The notes under the pieces: model-generated
Told to the model about the DNA's origin: nothing
The model's input: the letters and a program-made list of their open reading frames with translations, nothing else
Database searches by the model: none
Translations under genes and position numbers: made by a program
Source of the DNA: Chitinophagales bacterium
GTDB taxonomy: Bacteria; Bacteroidota; Bacteroidia; Chitinophagales; Saprospiraceae
DNA length: 54,475 nt
Reading direction: 5' to 3'
Assembly: GCA_013298955.1 (NCBI GenBank)
Contig: JAAFJT010000014.1
Span: forward strand, 12,345 to 66,819
Shown: positions 1 through 10,908 of the stretch, one piece after another
Layout of the letters: each line of letters starts with the position of its first letter
How positions within the stretch are numbered: position 1 is the first letter of the stretch

Positions 1-227
1 TAGGTTTGCATAGGTTTGCATAGGTTTGCATAGGTTTGCATAGGTTTGCATAGGTTTGCATAGGTTTGCATAGGTTTGCATAGGTTTGCATAGGTTTGCA
101 TAGGTTTGCATAGGTTTGCATAGGTTTGCATAGGTTTACATAGGCGGGCATGATATGTGTCTATCTGTCCTATATAAACCTATGTGTCCTAATGTAAACC
201 TATGTGTCCTATGTGTTTAAACAACTA
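1..227. repeat. 10-bp minisatellite with inverted tail
   Basis: Thirteen perfect copies of TAGGTTTGCA fill positions 1-130. A variant TAGGTTTACA follows at 131-140, then a degenerate copy. From about 165 the sequence carries inverted copies, for example TGTAAACCTA at 193-202, so the array and its tail can fold back on each other. The tail ends CCTATGTGTCCTATGTG plus TTTAAA, right at the 3' end of the minus-strand CotH gene (stop at 228-230). The array probably continues to the left of the window. The 10-bp unit is not a multiple of three and no coding is inferred. Confidence 0.95.
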
Positions 228-2552
228 TCAGCGTTGCAACACGATTGATACCACTTTTTGCCCTTGAATCCGAATAAAATACATGCCATTTGGCAAATTT
301 CCAAAATCTAAAATGGTTTTTGAATCCGAAATCAATTTTTCCGTTCTCAAAAGCCTACCTGATGCATCAAAAATTTGAATACTATTTAGGGGTTCATTAT
401 CTGTACTTTCGATAATCGTGAAACCATCGGTTGGATTCGGATAGATTTTTAAATGCAATTGTTTTAAAACCTCTTCATTTGCCGTTAAGGTATTGGGCGC
501 TTTGAACGTTGCCCGCAGGAAACGCCAATTGCCCGTTCCATTCGGATAACGCGCCCAAGTCGTATCTGCTTTTTGTCTTGGAAACGTTACCGAATCCAAT
601 AAAGCGATAGGCGCGGGAGCCATCATATATAACGCCTCTCCATTTCCAGTTAATTTAAAATTCATTTGTAAATCATTGACAATCAAAGAGTCATCCGTTC
701 CCCAAACGATGAGATAGCCATTCGGTGCAATAATGGTGTTCGCAGGAACGCGCCATTTCGTTAAAAAAGTGCGGTCATCACTGATGGTTACTCCGCCAAT
801 ATTGAGCGCATTATTGGTACGATTGTGCAATTCGACCCAATCGCCGTATTTGCCATTGGGCGCAACCACCGTTTTCGTATTCACTGCCATGATTTCATTC
901 AGCACCAATTGACCGCGTGTAATCGGTGTTACTTGGGTCACATCAATCGTAATATGGTGAAATTCGTGTTCAGCGCGTTCTGGACTGAATAAACCTGCAT
1001 TATTATTTTCTGCATATATATAGTATTGCATCGTAGCGGATAATGCGGGAAAACTTGTCCCATAAACCCCATCGTTTGCCAATCCATCTTGGTGTAAACC
1101 GTCATCAAAGAGTTGTACTTTTTTGAATATATCTGCAATGGATGCCCGCCAACCGACATACGCATAAGTAGCATTCGTCAAGCGAGTTGTGACCCAAATC
1201 GCATCATTCAAACGCGGCGTTGCAGGTGTAATCGTGCGATTTGCCATCACAGGTGGTTGATAACCAAGTGCAGGCACATTATCGCGCAACCAAACGGCGC
1301 GTTTATCCATCAAACTCACAATGCCGGGAAAGCTACCAGAGGTTACAGGCGTTGGCACTACGGAACCTGTTTGCGCAATGTAAAAATTCGATTTGAAACT
1401 GGAATAAGGATAAAATTTATTTGTATCTCGTTGAATATCAAGGTCAATAATATTTTGTTGGTTTACACCTGCGGTTTTGTAATAACCACTTAAAAACATT
1501 TCATTCAGCATTGTTTTTAAATGAGCAACATATTGACGGCGGTAGGTGGAATTGCTATCCTTTAAAATTAAGTTTAATAAAGGACGGGCTGTATTGGTTT
1601 GATGCAAAAAGGGCGTTACGGAAATGGCGGTCAAGGTATCCAAATTGGGTGGAGTCGTTCCCGTCATTCTGAAAGAGGCAAAAGACATATTCATATCCCA
1701 AACAATGGGGTTAAATCGACCGTTATTGTCCTTCCAAAGGTAGTAATTCCAACCAAACGCGCCCGAATAAGAATCTAAATTCAACACCAAAGCGTTGAAC
1801 GCGCCCATCCAAATCACCCTATCCATGTCCATCACCTGCTCGATGGAAGCAGGTTTATTTTTCAACGTATCACATAACGCGACCAAATCTTTCCACCCAA
1901 AATCCGATTTCATTTCATAAATACGCATATAACTGGTTGAATCGGCATTAATGTAAGCTAAACTCGGCGTTCCTGTACCTGGTCCCGCAGGCGGATTGCA
2001 TTTAAAAAAGGGATTATTATTATCGGAATAAAATTCTCGTTGTCCAAAAGTCTTGGTAACGGCTTCTGTATTGGTGTAAAGCCCTATCAAAGTATCATTG
2101 ACATAGACGCGAGCAAAATTGGCACGCGGACAGTGCATATAGTTTTTTAAAATATCAAAACTCAATGCTTCGCGTACACAACTGGGGTCTGACCAAATAT
2201 TAGATAATTTTATATCTTTAATGCCTTGATACTGTTGATTTCCCTTGATATGGTCTAATTCAAAATGCCAAGGATTTTTTTTATTGGTGGCTCGAAAAGT
2301 CGAATTGCCTTTGTATTTCGCGCCCACCGAGTCAAACGTAACGCCATTGATTTTGACCTGTCGGGCAATTGTAAACGATTCATACACAGACGCGGCGGCG
2401 GTGTCTAATCGATAATCCCAATTCGGGTACGTGAAATAAACTCGGATTTCCTGAATGGAATCGATTTTGTAAAAAGGCAGGACTTGAGCTTGTGCAACAG
2501 GGGCATTGTAAAACAACAGCCAAAGGAGTCCCCAAATAAAACGCTTTATCAT
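228..2552 (-). CDS. Secreted CotH-family protein with lamin-tail domain and T9SS sorting domain
   Basis: 774 aa. The N-terminus is a signal peptide (MIKRFIWGLLWLLF, cleavage near AQAQ). Roughly residues 60-420 match the CotH spore-coat-kinase-like family: GLYTNTEAV, then NLDSYSG, NYYLWKD and PIVWDMNMSF, which correspond to the kinase-like active-site segments. A lamin-tail domain follows at about 550-650 (LNEIMAVN, GDWVELHN, GGVTISDD). The last ~75 residues are a type A T9SS sorting domain (IYPNPTDGF, DASGRLL, LPNGMYFIRI). CotH domains phosphorylate proteins in Bacillus spore coats; in Bacteroidota they occur in exported surface proteins of unknown substrate, so the kinase role here is inferred. 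It should be exported by the T9SS, whose translocon gene is divergently transcribed next door. The ATG at 2552 starts directly at the signal peptide. Confidence 0.9.
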   Translation of the reverse strand: MIKRFIWGLLWLLFYNAPVAQAQVLPFYKIDSIQEIRVYFTYPNWDYRLDTAAASVYESFTIARQVKINGVTFDSVGAKYKGNSTFRATNKKNPWHFELDHIKGNQQYQGIKDIKLSNIWSDPSCVREALSFDILKNYMHCPRANFARVYVNDTLIGLYTNTEAVTKTFGQREFYSDNNNPFFKCNPPAGPGTGTPSLAYINADSTSYMRIYEMKSDFGWKDLVALCDTLKNKPASIEQVMDMDRVIWMGAFNALVLNLDSYSGAFGWNYYLWKDNNGRFNPIVWDMNMSFASFRMTGTTPPNLDTLTAISVTPFLHQTNTARPLLNLILKDSNSTYRRQYVAHLKTMLNEMFLSGYYKTAGVNQQNIIDLDIQRDTNKFYPYSSFKSNFYIAQTGSVVPTPVTSGSFPGIVSLMDKRAVWLRDNVPALGYQPPVMANRTITPATPRLNDAIWVTTRLTNATYAYVGWRASIADIFKKVQLFDDGLHQDGLANDGVYGTSFPALSATMQYYIYAENNNAGLFSPERAEHEFHHITIDVTQVTPITRGQLVLNEIMAVNTKTVVAPNGKYGDWVELHNRTNNALNIGGVTISDDRTFLTKWRVPANTIIAPNGYLIVWGTDDSLIVNDLQMNFKLTGNGEALYMMAPAPIALLDSVTFPRQKADTTWARYPNGTGNWRFLRATFKAPNTLTANEEVLKQLHLKIYPNPTDGFTIIESTDNEPLNSIQIFDASGRLLRTEKLISDSKTILDFGNLPNGMYFIRIQGQKVVSIVLQR

Positions 2553-3002
2553 ACTTCAACAAATTTTATTTTTTTGAATAAAAGATTTATCAAAGATAAT
2601 AATAGTTGAATCAAGAAGGAGGGAATATTGGAAAATAAGGATGCATTTGTTCGATTTTTTTGTAAAAGCAACTATATGTCCTTAAAATCAAACAAATCAA
2701 GTACCGTGATTGGAGGGTTTTAAAAAATCCTTCACGCGCTATCGTTCCGACTTGGCTTTTTTTTTGATAGGGTATTGAAAATTTTTACAAACCACATTGT
2801 AACACATTTAGGGTATTTTCGGATACACAGTGTTAGGATGTGGTTTGTCATTTCAGCAGCCCGATTTTTAGAACATACCTAAAACGTTAAAAAATCGTTA
2901 AAGCAGACTAAGCATCGCTGAATATAGTTTTTTAAAAGAAATATTTAAAAAAATTTGGGTTTTGAAACCCTGCCGAATGGTTATTTTCCCACAAATTGTG
3001 TT
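2553..3002. other. Divergent intergenic region with imperfect inverted repeat
   Basis: A 450-base gap separates the divergent CotH and sprA genes and must hold both promoters. It is AT-rich. An imperfect 21-bp inverted repeat lies at 2785-2805 and 2830-2850 (core ACAAACCACAT / ATGTGGTTTGT) with a 24-base loop. I could not find a clear TTTG-N20-TAnnTTTG promoter for either gene. The inverted repeat could be an operator or the stem of an RNA; nothing decides between these. Confidence 0.5.
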
Positions 3003-6000
3003 ATGAATCGAATAAAATTTTTGCTACTACCGATTGTGCTTGGAAGTTTTTGTTTGAATACGAATGCTGTTCCAACCGTAGGGTTTTACCCCGCCTCAAA
3101 CGGTTTTGGGAGTCGAAACACCTTGCCACCTTGTCAGCAGCAGGGGCAACTACAGACGACCCTTTCAAATGTGTTGGCATATATCGCGGTGTTGAAGACC
3201 GCCGCACCAGATACCGTACCTTTGCAGGACCGAACAGGTGATTTTTTAAGGGATTCTATTAAAAATCCGTTTTATTTGAAAGACCCGTCCATCATTGAAA
3301 AATCGGTGGAATATGACCCTGTGACGAATCGATATTATTTGACGGAAAAAATTGGGGGCGATTTTTTTAGAACGCCTACCGTCATGACGTTTGAGGAATA
3401 TGTGCAATGGAAGTCAAAAGCGCAAGAAAAAGAGTATTTCGACCGCCTTGCAGGGATTCATCGCAACAGTCGCGGCGAAAAAATCGACCCGATTTCTAAA
3501 ATTGACTTCTCGCAGACGCAGGATAATAAAATTAAGATGCTTTTGGGCAATGATTTGACCAAAAAACTCGACCCTGTGAAGATGAAAGCGGATATTGGCG
3601 ATAAGCTGATTAATCAGATTTTCGGTGGTACGGGCATTGATATCCGTCCACAGGGCAATATTGATTTGACTTTTGGGGGCGATTATCGCCGTTATGACAA
3701 TCCGATTTTGCCAATTCGGGCGCGTACGACGGGCGGTTTGTTGTTTGATATGAATATTAATTTTAATGTTACGGGCAAAATTGGCGAAAAGTTGAATTTG
3801 AATACGGCGTTTAATAATAAAGCGCAGTTCGATTTTGACCGTATTATTAAGTTGAATTATAATACCAATCAGTTTAGTGAGGATGATATTATCAAATCGT
3901 TGGAAGCGGGAAATGTGAGTTTGCCCTTGCGCGGGACGTTGATTCAAGGCAGTCAGAATTTGTTTGGTTTGAAAACGACCTTGCAATTTGGCTATTTGAA
4001 ATTGACCGCTTTGGGTGCGCAACAACAATCGCGCCGTCAAACCTTGAACTTACAAGGCGGGGCGCAAGTACAACAGTTTGCCGTTCAAGTAGATCAATAT
4101 GATGAAAATCGACATTTCTTCTTGTCGCATTTCAATCGGAATAGTTTTGAACCTGCATTGAGCGAGTTACCGCAAATAAAAAGTTTGTTTTCGGTGAAAG
4201 ATATTGAGGTTTGGGTCACGAATAAACGCAATGATGACCGCGAAGTGCGGCAGATTGTGGCTTTTGCGGATTTGGGCGAAGGCGATAGATTGACGAATCC
4301 ACAAGCGGTGCAATTGGCAAATGGCGTTTTAGATATTACGAATACCTATCATTTACCTGATAATGCGGCGAATGATTTGTATCAGCGTTTGAATGCGGAT
4401 ACGAATAATCGGCGATTGAATGTGATTATTGGGAAGTTGGAAAGTTCGGCAAGTGGTTTTAATTTGTTGGGTGGGCGCGATTTTATGAAAGTGTCTGCTA
4501 AAAAATTGTCACCAACGGAATATACATTTAACCCGCAATTGGGGACGCTTTCGGTGAATAATGTCGATAGAGACCAAGTATTAGGCGTTTCGTTTACGTA
4601 TTATTACAATGGTCATGGTCCGAATCCTGATAATCCGAATGAACCGTTCCGAGTGGGCGATTTATCGGGCGACCGGGCGACCTATTTTGAGGGCGATGGA
4701 ACGAGTAAAGTGTTGTTTGTCAAGATGTTAAAAACGACGGCGCAAACAACAGATGTGCCTTTGTGGGATTTAATGATGAAAAATGTATATGCGATTAATG
4801 CGTATGTGAATAATCCACAAGATTTTAACCTCGAAGTTTTTTACCAAGACCCAGGTAAAGACCGCGCCGATAAGCGTTTTTTATCCGAAACGGGTTTGAA
4901 TACGCAGCCCTTGATTCGGTTGTTGAATTTGGATAGAATCAATACGCAAGGCGACCCGCAACCCGACGGACGTTTTGACTTTATTTCGGGCGTGACGATT
5001 AATCCGCGCAATGGTCGGATTATGTTTCCTGTGTTAGAACCTTTTGGGAGTTCTTTGCGCAAAAAAATTGTGGAATTGACTGGAAGTCAATCGATTGCAG
5101 ATAAATATGCTTATGATTCGTTGTACCGCACGACCTTGTTTCGGGCGCAGGAAAATGCAGAGAAAAACCGATTTGTCTTACGCGGTTCGGCGAAATCCAG
5201 CATTAGTTCGGATATTTCTTTGGGCGCGTTCAATTTGAAACCGGGTTCGATTCGCGTCAATGCAGGTGGACGACCGTTGACTGAAGGCATTGATTATGAA
5301 GTGAATTATGGGATTGGGACCTTGAAAGTCTTGAATCCTGCGTATTTGAGTCCCGATTTGCCTTTGAGCGTCTCGTTTGAAGACAATACTTTATTTGGTT
5401 TTCAGACCCGTTTGATGGTCGGTTTGCGCGCGGATTATAGTGTGAAGAAAAATTTCAATATTGGTGCAACCTATTTGAACCTTTTTGAACAACCTTTCAC
5501 TCGTAAAGTCAATGTTGGCGATGACCCGATTGATAATAAAATTTATGGGTTAGACATGAATTTTAGTGAAGACGCGCCTTGGTTGACGAAATTAGTGGAT
5601 AAATTGCCCTTGATTTCCACCAAAGAGCCGTCTAACATTACATTTACAGCAGAAGCGGCTTATTTGAAACCGGGTTACGCAAGTGCTATTAAAACGGCGG
5701 ATGGAACGAATACGAGTGCGGTGTATGTGGATGATTTTGAAGGCAGCACGAGTCCATTTTCTTTGATGTCGGGTTTCAATGCTTGGACGTTGGCGAGTGT
5801 GCCGCAACGCAATCCATTGTTCCCCGAAACTAAAAATACAGCCGATTCAACTACGATTTTTGGGGTGAACCGTGCTAAATTGAGTTGGTTTTTTGCGGAT
5901 AACTACGTTAGAGACCAGTTACATACGAAATTTAGCAATCAAGCGGGTAGAGACCCGTATTTAAATCCTTATACGACCTTCATTCCTGTGCGCGAAGTGT

Positions 6001-9000
6001 TCCCAAATCGGGAGGCGCAATCGGCTTTTGAGTTGAGTTCCTTGCGCACTTTTGATGTGCATTACTCGCCTTACACACGCGGTCCATACAATTTTGACGA
6101 TAAAGACCCGATTATTAATGCCAATGGACGGATTTCGGCAGGTTTGGAAACCAATGGGCGGTTGAGAGAACCCGAAACGCGGTGGGCGGGCATCATGCGC
6201 GGGTTGACGAACACCGATTTTGAAGCAGCAAATATCGAATATATGGATTTTTGGATGCTTGACCCGACGATTAATAATCCTGACCGAGATAATGGTGGAC
6301 AGTTATTACTACACATTGGCGAGATTTCGGAAGATATTTTAAAAGATTCACGGCGTTCTTACGAAAATGGTTTGAAAAGTCCGCGCAATCTGACCTTGAA
6401 TGAGGACAAAACGCGTTGGGGAAAAGTGCCGCGTACCGAATTAAATTTGCCGAATGCCTTCGATGCAGACCCTGCGGTGCGTTTGGCGCAAGATGTGGGT
6501 TTAGATGGCATCAATGATGAGGGGGAACGCGTGCATTACAAACCGTATTTGGATAGAATGGCGAATTATTTGAATCCAGCCGCGCTTGCCACCATGCAAG
6601 CAGACCCTTCAAATGATGATTTTCAATATTATAATGACCCTGCGTTTGAATCCACTACCTACAATTTGTTGGATAGATACTTGCGTTTTAATTCAACAGA
6701 AGGCAATTCGCGGGCAGATAATGACCAATCCGTACAATCTTCTACGAACTGGCCCGATACAGAGGATGTGAATCACGATAATACGTTTGATGAAAATGAG
6801 GCTTATTATCAATATGAAATCCCGATTGCGCCGAATGCGACCAAAGGTTTGAAAAATAATAAGTATATCATCGAATCCGTAGAGGATGATGCCAAAACGC
6901 GGACTTGGTATCACTTTCGCGTTCCATTGCAAGATTTTGATAAAAAATATGGGCAGATACAAGGATTTAGGAATATAAGATTTGTTCGTTTGATTGCTCG
7001 GGGTTTCAAAGATTCTGTCACAATGCGTTTTGCCAAATTAGATTTGGTTCGTAATCAATGGCGGCGTTTCCAACGCGAACAAACCGTAGCTGGACGCACG
7101 ATTGACCGCGATGATAATACCTCGACTTTGGAAACGACAGCCGTTAATATTGAGGAAAATAGCAAGCGGAATCCGTTCAACTACGTATTGCCTCCGGGTG
7201 TGATTCGGCAGGATGCGATTGGGGCTTATACCCAAAATGCCCGTCAGAATGAGCAAGCCTTGTCGATGCGGATTTGTAATTTACAGTCCAACAAGGCAAA
7301 ATCGATTTTCAAATTAGTACAAATGGATATGCGTATGTACGAGCGTCTCAGGATGTTTGTGCATGCAGAAGACCGAAATTATCGCGGACAGGTGCAACAA
7401 AGAAAGGCAAGTGTTTTCATGCGGATTGGGAGTGACTTTGTCAATAATTATTATGAATATGAAATTCCGTTAACCATGTCAGACCCAAATGTGGTAGCTG
7501 GTTTGGCAAACAATACGGCGCAATATGCCAATGAAGTTTGGAAAGCGGAAAATGCTTTTGATTTTCCATTATCATTGTTAAGTGCGGTGAAAGAGCGTCG
7601 AAATGGGGCGCGAAGTGCTTTGGATTCGATTTATGAAATCATTGACCCTGAAAAAACGCGCAATAAAGTCAAGGTAAAAGGCAATCCGAACATCGGTTTG
7701 GTGAAAGGTTTCATGGTGGGCGTTTACAATTATGATGATGTCGATTTATGTACCGAGTTGTGGCTCAATGAGTTACGCGTCAGTGGATTGAATGAGCAAG
7801 GTGCAGGCGCGGCATTAGCACGCTTGGATGTGAAAATGGCGGATTTTGGAAATGTGACCCTTTCGGGAACTTATACTGGTGTTGGCTATGGCGGTTTGGA
7901 ACAAAAAGTGCAACAACGGAGTCGAGAACAAATTTTGGGTTATGACGTGTCGGGTACGTTTGAATTGTCGAAAATGTTGCCGCATAAATGGGGTGTTCAT
8001 TTGCCGTTTTATGTGCAACGCTCGCATCAAGTGAGAACGCCACAATTCGACCCGTATGATTTGGATTTGAGTTTGAAATCGAAATTAGACCAAGAAACGG
8101 ATGCGACCAAACGCGATTCGATTCGCAGCAATGCGATTACGCAAACGAAAATTACGAGTTACAGTTTGACGAATGTGCGCAAAGACCGCACGAATACGGG
8201 TTCAAAACCAAAACCTTGGGATATTGAAAATTTCAGTGCATCGTATGCTTACACGCGCACCGAAAAATCAGACCCGTTGATTGCGTCAGACGCAAAAGAT
8301 GCGTATCGGGGTGGTTTGGATTATAATTATTCGCGGGAAGCGTATTACATAGAACCATTTAAAGCATTGATTAAGAAGGACAAATACTTGAAACTTTTGA
8401 GTCAATTCAATTTCAACCCCTTTCCAAATACGATTGGCATCAATACGTTGATGGATAGGCAATTGGCGCAAACGACGTTCCGTTTTGCGGGAGAAGACCC
8501 GCAATATAATACGTATTTCAATCGCCGATTTACTTGGGATAGGAATTACAATGTGCAATGGGATTTGACGCGCTCTTTGAAATTCACGCTGGATGCGAAA
8601 AATATGTCGGTGATTGATGAAATTCCTGATTTTGATGAAGTCGGTCGTCCTGCATCTGCCCAAGCGAAACTTGATAAAATTTATCAAGGTGTTCAGGATT
8701 TGGGGCGGACGAAACGGTATGACCAAACCATGAATTTAAGTTATACGTTGCCTTTCAAACACATTCCATTCATGGATTGGATTACGATTCGGGCAACCTA
8801 TGCGGCAACTTATGGTTGGGAAGCGATGGCGCAAGTGCGGCAGGGCAATAATTTTGTCAATAATCCTGTCGGCAATAACATCAAAAATACGCAAAATCGT
8901 CAATTGAATGCCGATTTTAATTTTGATAATTTGTATAATTACATTCCGTATTTGAAACGCATCAATACGCCGCGCCTCAATGTGCCATCAGATGGCGGTA

Positions 9001-10610
9001 GAACGAAGGCGAAAAAACGCGGGCGTGGCAAAAAAGACGATGCTGTGGTCGAACCTACGGAAATCAATGAAGTAGAAATGGCGGCTGCCAAAGCGGAAAA
9101 GGGCAAAAAAGGCAAAAAAGACCCGAATACGCCGTATGAACCGAGTCTCGGCGAGCGCATTGTCTTGCGTCCATTGATGGCTTTGCGCAAAGCAAGAATC
9201 AATTATAGTGAACAATTTAACTCTTTTGTGCCGGGTTTTACGCCGCAAGCAGGGCTTTTTGGACAACAAAATATGACCGCACCGGGTTGGGGATATGTAA
9301 CAGGTTGGGAACAACCGACGGATGAATGGTTAGATGTCGCAGCACGTAATCAATACATTTCCACGGATTTATATCAAACGCGCCCTGTTTTAGCGGGTTA
9401 TACGCAGAATGCAGATGCCCGATTAACGGTTGAACCTTTTGCCGATTTCCAAATCACGATAGAAGCCAATCGCGTGTTTACTAAAAATCATTCGCAAGAG
9501 TTTCGGGATACCACCCCGCGAGATGGCAGAGACAATTTAGTACATACGGCATTCAACGATGCGGGTTCGTTCACGACCTCGTTTTTTGCGGCAAGTACGA
9601 TATTTCGAGCAACCAATGATAGTATGCTTTTCGCCAATTTCTTATCGAATCGCAGCATCGTTTCGCAAACTTTGGGTGCAGGTGCAACGGATTATCCCGA
9701 TAGACCGGGTTACAAAACGGGTTATGGTCCGTTGAATCGAGACGTATTAGTTGCTTCGTTTTTGGCATCTTACACTGGGACAGACCCCGTACAAGCCGCA
9801 AAAGTCAATTTATTCAACCGATTGCCTCAATTAAATTGGCGATTGAACTACAATGGATTGACCAAATTGCCTCTGTTTCGGGACGTTTTCCAAAGTTTCA
9901 ACTTGACGCATGGTTACAAATCGACCTTGACTGTCAATCAATACGTGACGAATGGCGATTACAGTGTGCGCAATCCGAAACAATTTGTTAAGGAAAATCA
10001 AGACCAATTGTATGATTATTATCCAGAATATCGGATTCCTGCGGTGGTTATCAATGAGCAGTTTTCGCCTTTGATTGGTTTGGATGCTCAGTTGAAAACG
10101 GGGATGCGTTTTGGTTTTAATTATAAAAAATCTCGAAATTTGTCTTTGACACTGGGCGATACGCGTTTATCGGAGATGAAAGCGACGGAAGTAACGATTT
10201 CGTTTGGTCATACGATGAAAAATGTAGTGATTCCGTTTTTGATGCCGAAACAAGTCAAGCCGAAAAAGCCGAAAAAAGGCGAAAAAGTGGATGATGGCGG
10301 CATTAAAATCAATCTTGGAGACGCAAATGACCCACAAGGCAAGAAAAAAGTGGGCAATGATTTAAAATTAGATTTCAGTTTTTCTTGGAATGACCGCATC
10401 ACGCAGAATCGAGAATTGGGTCAAGGCAGTGTTATCCCTTCGAGTGGGGCGAAAACGTTGCGCCTTTCTCCTTCGGCAGCCTACACATTGAATGCAAACT
10501 TGGATTTACGGTTGTTTTTTGATTATAACAAAACAATTCCGTACACCACTTCTTCTTTCAATAATGTGGATGCACGCGGCGGCGTAACTGTGACGTTTAA
10601 ATTGAAATAA
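3003..10610 (+). CDS. sprA: SprA/Sov, outer-membrane translocon of the type IX secretion system
   Basis: 2535 aa. The frame is open from a TTG at 2955, but the ATG at 3003 begins a good signal peptide (MNRIKFLLLPIVLGSFCLN) and is preferred. SprA forms the very large 36-strand outer-membrane barrel through which T9SS cargo leaves the cell. The size, the repeated aromatic/Arg-rich beta segments, the motif VYVDDFEGS (about residue 910) and the terminal strand GGVTVTFKLK all fit the family. Two Lys/Gly-rich hydrophilic stretches stand out, at about residues 2000-2045 (codons near 8997-9125) and 2415-2450 (near 10255-10355); these are probably loops. The gene is monocistronic: a strong hairpin terminator follows the stop by 12 bases. 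Confidence 0.95.
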   Translation: MNRIKFLLLPIVLGSFCLNTNAVPTVGFYPASNGFGSRNTLPPCQQQGQLQTTLSNVLAYIAVLKTAAPDTVPLQDRTGDFLRDSIKNPFYLKDPSIIEKSVEYDPVTNRYYLTEKIGGDFFRTPTVMTFEEYVQWKSKAQEKEYFDRLAGIHRNSRGEKIDPISKIDFSQTQDNKIKMLLGNDLTKKLDPVKMKADIGDKLINQIFGGTGIDIRPQGNIDLTFGGDYRRYDNPILPIRARTTGGLLFDMNINFNVTGKIGEKLNLNTAFNNKAQFDFDRIIKLNYNTNQFSEDDIIKSLEAGNVSLPLRGTLIQGSQNLFGLKTTLQFGYLKLTALGAQQQSRRQTLNLQGGAQVQQFAVQVDQYDENRHFFLSHFNRNSFEPALSELPQIKSLFSVKDIEVWVTNKRNDDREVRQIVAFADLGEGDRLTNPQAVQLANGVLDITNTYHLPDNAANDLYQRLNADTNNRRLNVIIGKLESSASGFNLLGGRDFMKVSAKKLSPTEYTFNPQLGTLSVNNVDRDQVLGVSFTYYYNGHGPNPDNPNEPFRVGDLSGDRATYFEGDGTSKVLFVKMLKTTAQTTDVPLWDLMMKNVYAINAYVNNPQDFNLEVFYQDPGKDRADKRFLSETGLNTQPLIRLLNLDRINTQGDPQPDGRFDFISGVTINPRNGRIMFPVLEPFGSSLRKKIVELTGSQSIADKYAYDSLYRTTLFRAQENAEKNRFVLRGSAKSSISSDISLGAFNLKPGSIRVNAGGRPLTEGIDYEVNYGIGTLKVLNPAYLSPDLPLSVSFEDNTLFGFQTRLMVGLRADYSVKKNFNIGATYLNLFEQPFTRKVNVGDDPIDNKIYGLDMNFSEDAPWLTKLVDKLPLISTKEPSNITFTAEAAYLKPGYASAIKTADGTNTSAVYVDDFEGSTSPFSLMSGFNAWTLASVPQRNPLFPETKNTADSTTIFGVNRAKLSWFFADNYVRDQLHTKFSNQAGRDPYLNPYTTFIPVREVFPNREAQSAFELSSLRTFDVHYSPYTRGPYNFDDKDPIINANGRISAGLETNGRLREPETRWAGIMRGLTNTDFEAANIEYMDFWMLDPTINNPDRDNGGQLLLHIGEISEDILKDSRRSYENGLKSPRNLTLNEDKTRWGKVPRTELNLPNAFDADPAVRLAQDVGLDGINDEGERVHYKPYLDRMANYLNPAALATMQADPSNDDFQYYNDPAFESTTYNLLDRYLRFNSTEGNSRADNDQSVQSSTNWPDTEDVNHDNTFDENEAYYQYEIPIAPNATKGLKNNKYIIESVEDDAKTRTWYHFRVPLQDFDKKYGQIQGFRNIRFVRLIARGFKDSVTMRFAKLDLVRNQWRRFQREQTVAGRTIDRDDNTSTLETTAVNIEENSKRNPFNYVLPPGVIRQDAIGAYTQNARQNEQALSMRICNLQSNKAKSIFKLVQMDMRMYERLRMFVHAEDRNYRGQVQQRKASVFMRIGSDFVNNYYEYEIPLTMSDPNVVAGLANNTAQYANEVWKAENAFDFPLSLLSAVKERRNGARSALDSIYEIIDPEKTRNKVKVKGNPNIGLVKGFMVGVYNYDDVDLCTELWLNELRVSGLNEQGAGAALARLDVKMADFGNVTLSGTYTGVGYGGLEQKVQQRSREQILGYDVSGTFELSKMLPHKWGVHLPFYVQRSHQVRTPQFDPYDLDLSLKSKLDQETDATKRDSIRSNAITQTKITSYSLTNVRKDRTNTGSKPKPWDIENFSASYAYTRTEKSDPLIASDAKDAYRGGLDYNYSREAYYIEPFKALIKKDKYLKLLSQFNFNPFPNTIGINTLMDRQLAQTTFRFAGEDPQYNTYFNRRFTWDRNYNVQWDLTRSLKFTLDAKNMSVIDEIPDFDEVGRPASAQAKLDKIYQGVQDLGRTKRYDQTMNLSYTLPFKHIPFMDWITIRATYAATYGWEAMAQVRQGNNFVNNPVGNNIKNTQNRQLNADFNFDNLYNYIPYLKRINTPRLNVPSDGGRTKAKKRGRGKKDDAVVEPTEINEVEMAAAKAEKGKKGKKDPNTPYEPSLGERIVLRPLMALRKARINYSEQFNSFVPGFTPQAGLFGQQNMTAPGWGYVTGWEQPTDEWLDVAARNQYISTDLYQTRPVLAGYTQNADARLTVEPFADFQITIEANRVFTKNHSQEFRDTTPRDGRDNLVHTAFNDAGSFTTSFFAASTIFRATNDSMLFANFLSNRSIVSQTLGAGATDYPDRPGYKTGYGPLNRDVLVASFLASYTGTDPVQAAKVNLFNRLPQLNWRLNYNGLTKLPLFRDVFQSFNLTHGYKSTLTVNQYVTNGDYSVRNPKQFVKENQDQLYDYYPEYRIPAVVINEQFSPLIGLDAQLKTGMRFGFNYKKSRNLSLTLGDTRLSEMKATEVTISFGHTMKNVVIPFLMPKQVKPKKPKKGEKVDDGGIKINLGDANDPQGKKKVGNDLKLDFSFSWNDRITQNRELGQGSVIPSSGAKTLRLSPSAAYTLNANLDLRLFFDYNKTIPYTTSSFNNVDARGGVTVTFKLK

Positions 10611-10622
10611 TATTTGACTCAA

Positions 10623-10687
10623 GAATAACAAATTTGGTAGTCGGGAAATAAATTTCCCGACTACCAAATTTGTTATTCCTTTTTTTT
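10623..10687 (+). terminator. sprA terminator, GTCGGGAAAT-core hairpin
   Basis: Perfect 27-bp arms lie at 10623-10649 and 10652-10678, followed by a run of T. The inner core TAGTCGGGAAAT-AA-ATTTCCCGACTA recurs at 30132-30181 with a different outer stem, so this belongs to a repeat family as well as looking like an intrinsic terminator. Confidence 0.85.
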
Positions 10688-10908
10688 GCAAATTTTTAAA
10701 CAAAATATATTTTAATTAAAAACACATCAAATTAAACAAAATGGAGTTGGTAAAGGGACTTGGTATTCCCTTATTTAAAATGGGTTGCCTTGTAACGATA
10801 ACGATTCACGATTTTTTTTACGAATCCTTCCTAAAAATTCGTGAAATTCAAGTTTGAAATCGTATTTTCGTTGTCATTACAAGAAAATTTCATCCATTTT
10901 AAAAAAGC

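Noticed and set aside
1-140. CRISPR or origin iterons from the TAGGTTTGCA repeats
   Set aside because: The copies are contiguous with no spacers, and no replication gene or DnaA-box cluster is nearby.
3414-4040. 208-aa antisense ORF inside sprA
   Set aside because: It lies wholly opposite a certain gene, has Ile/Asn/Arg-biased shadow composition, and no promoter or domain.
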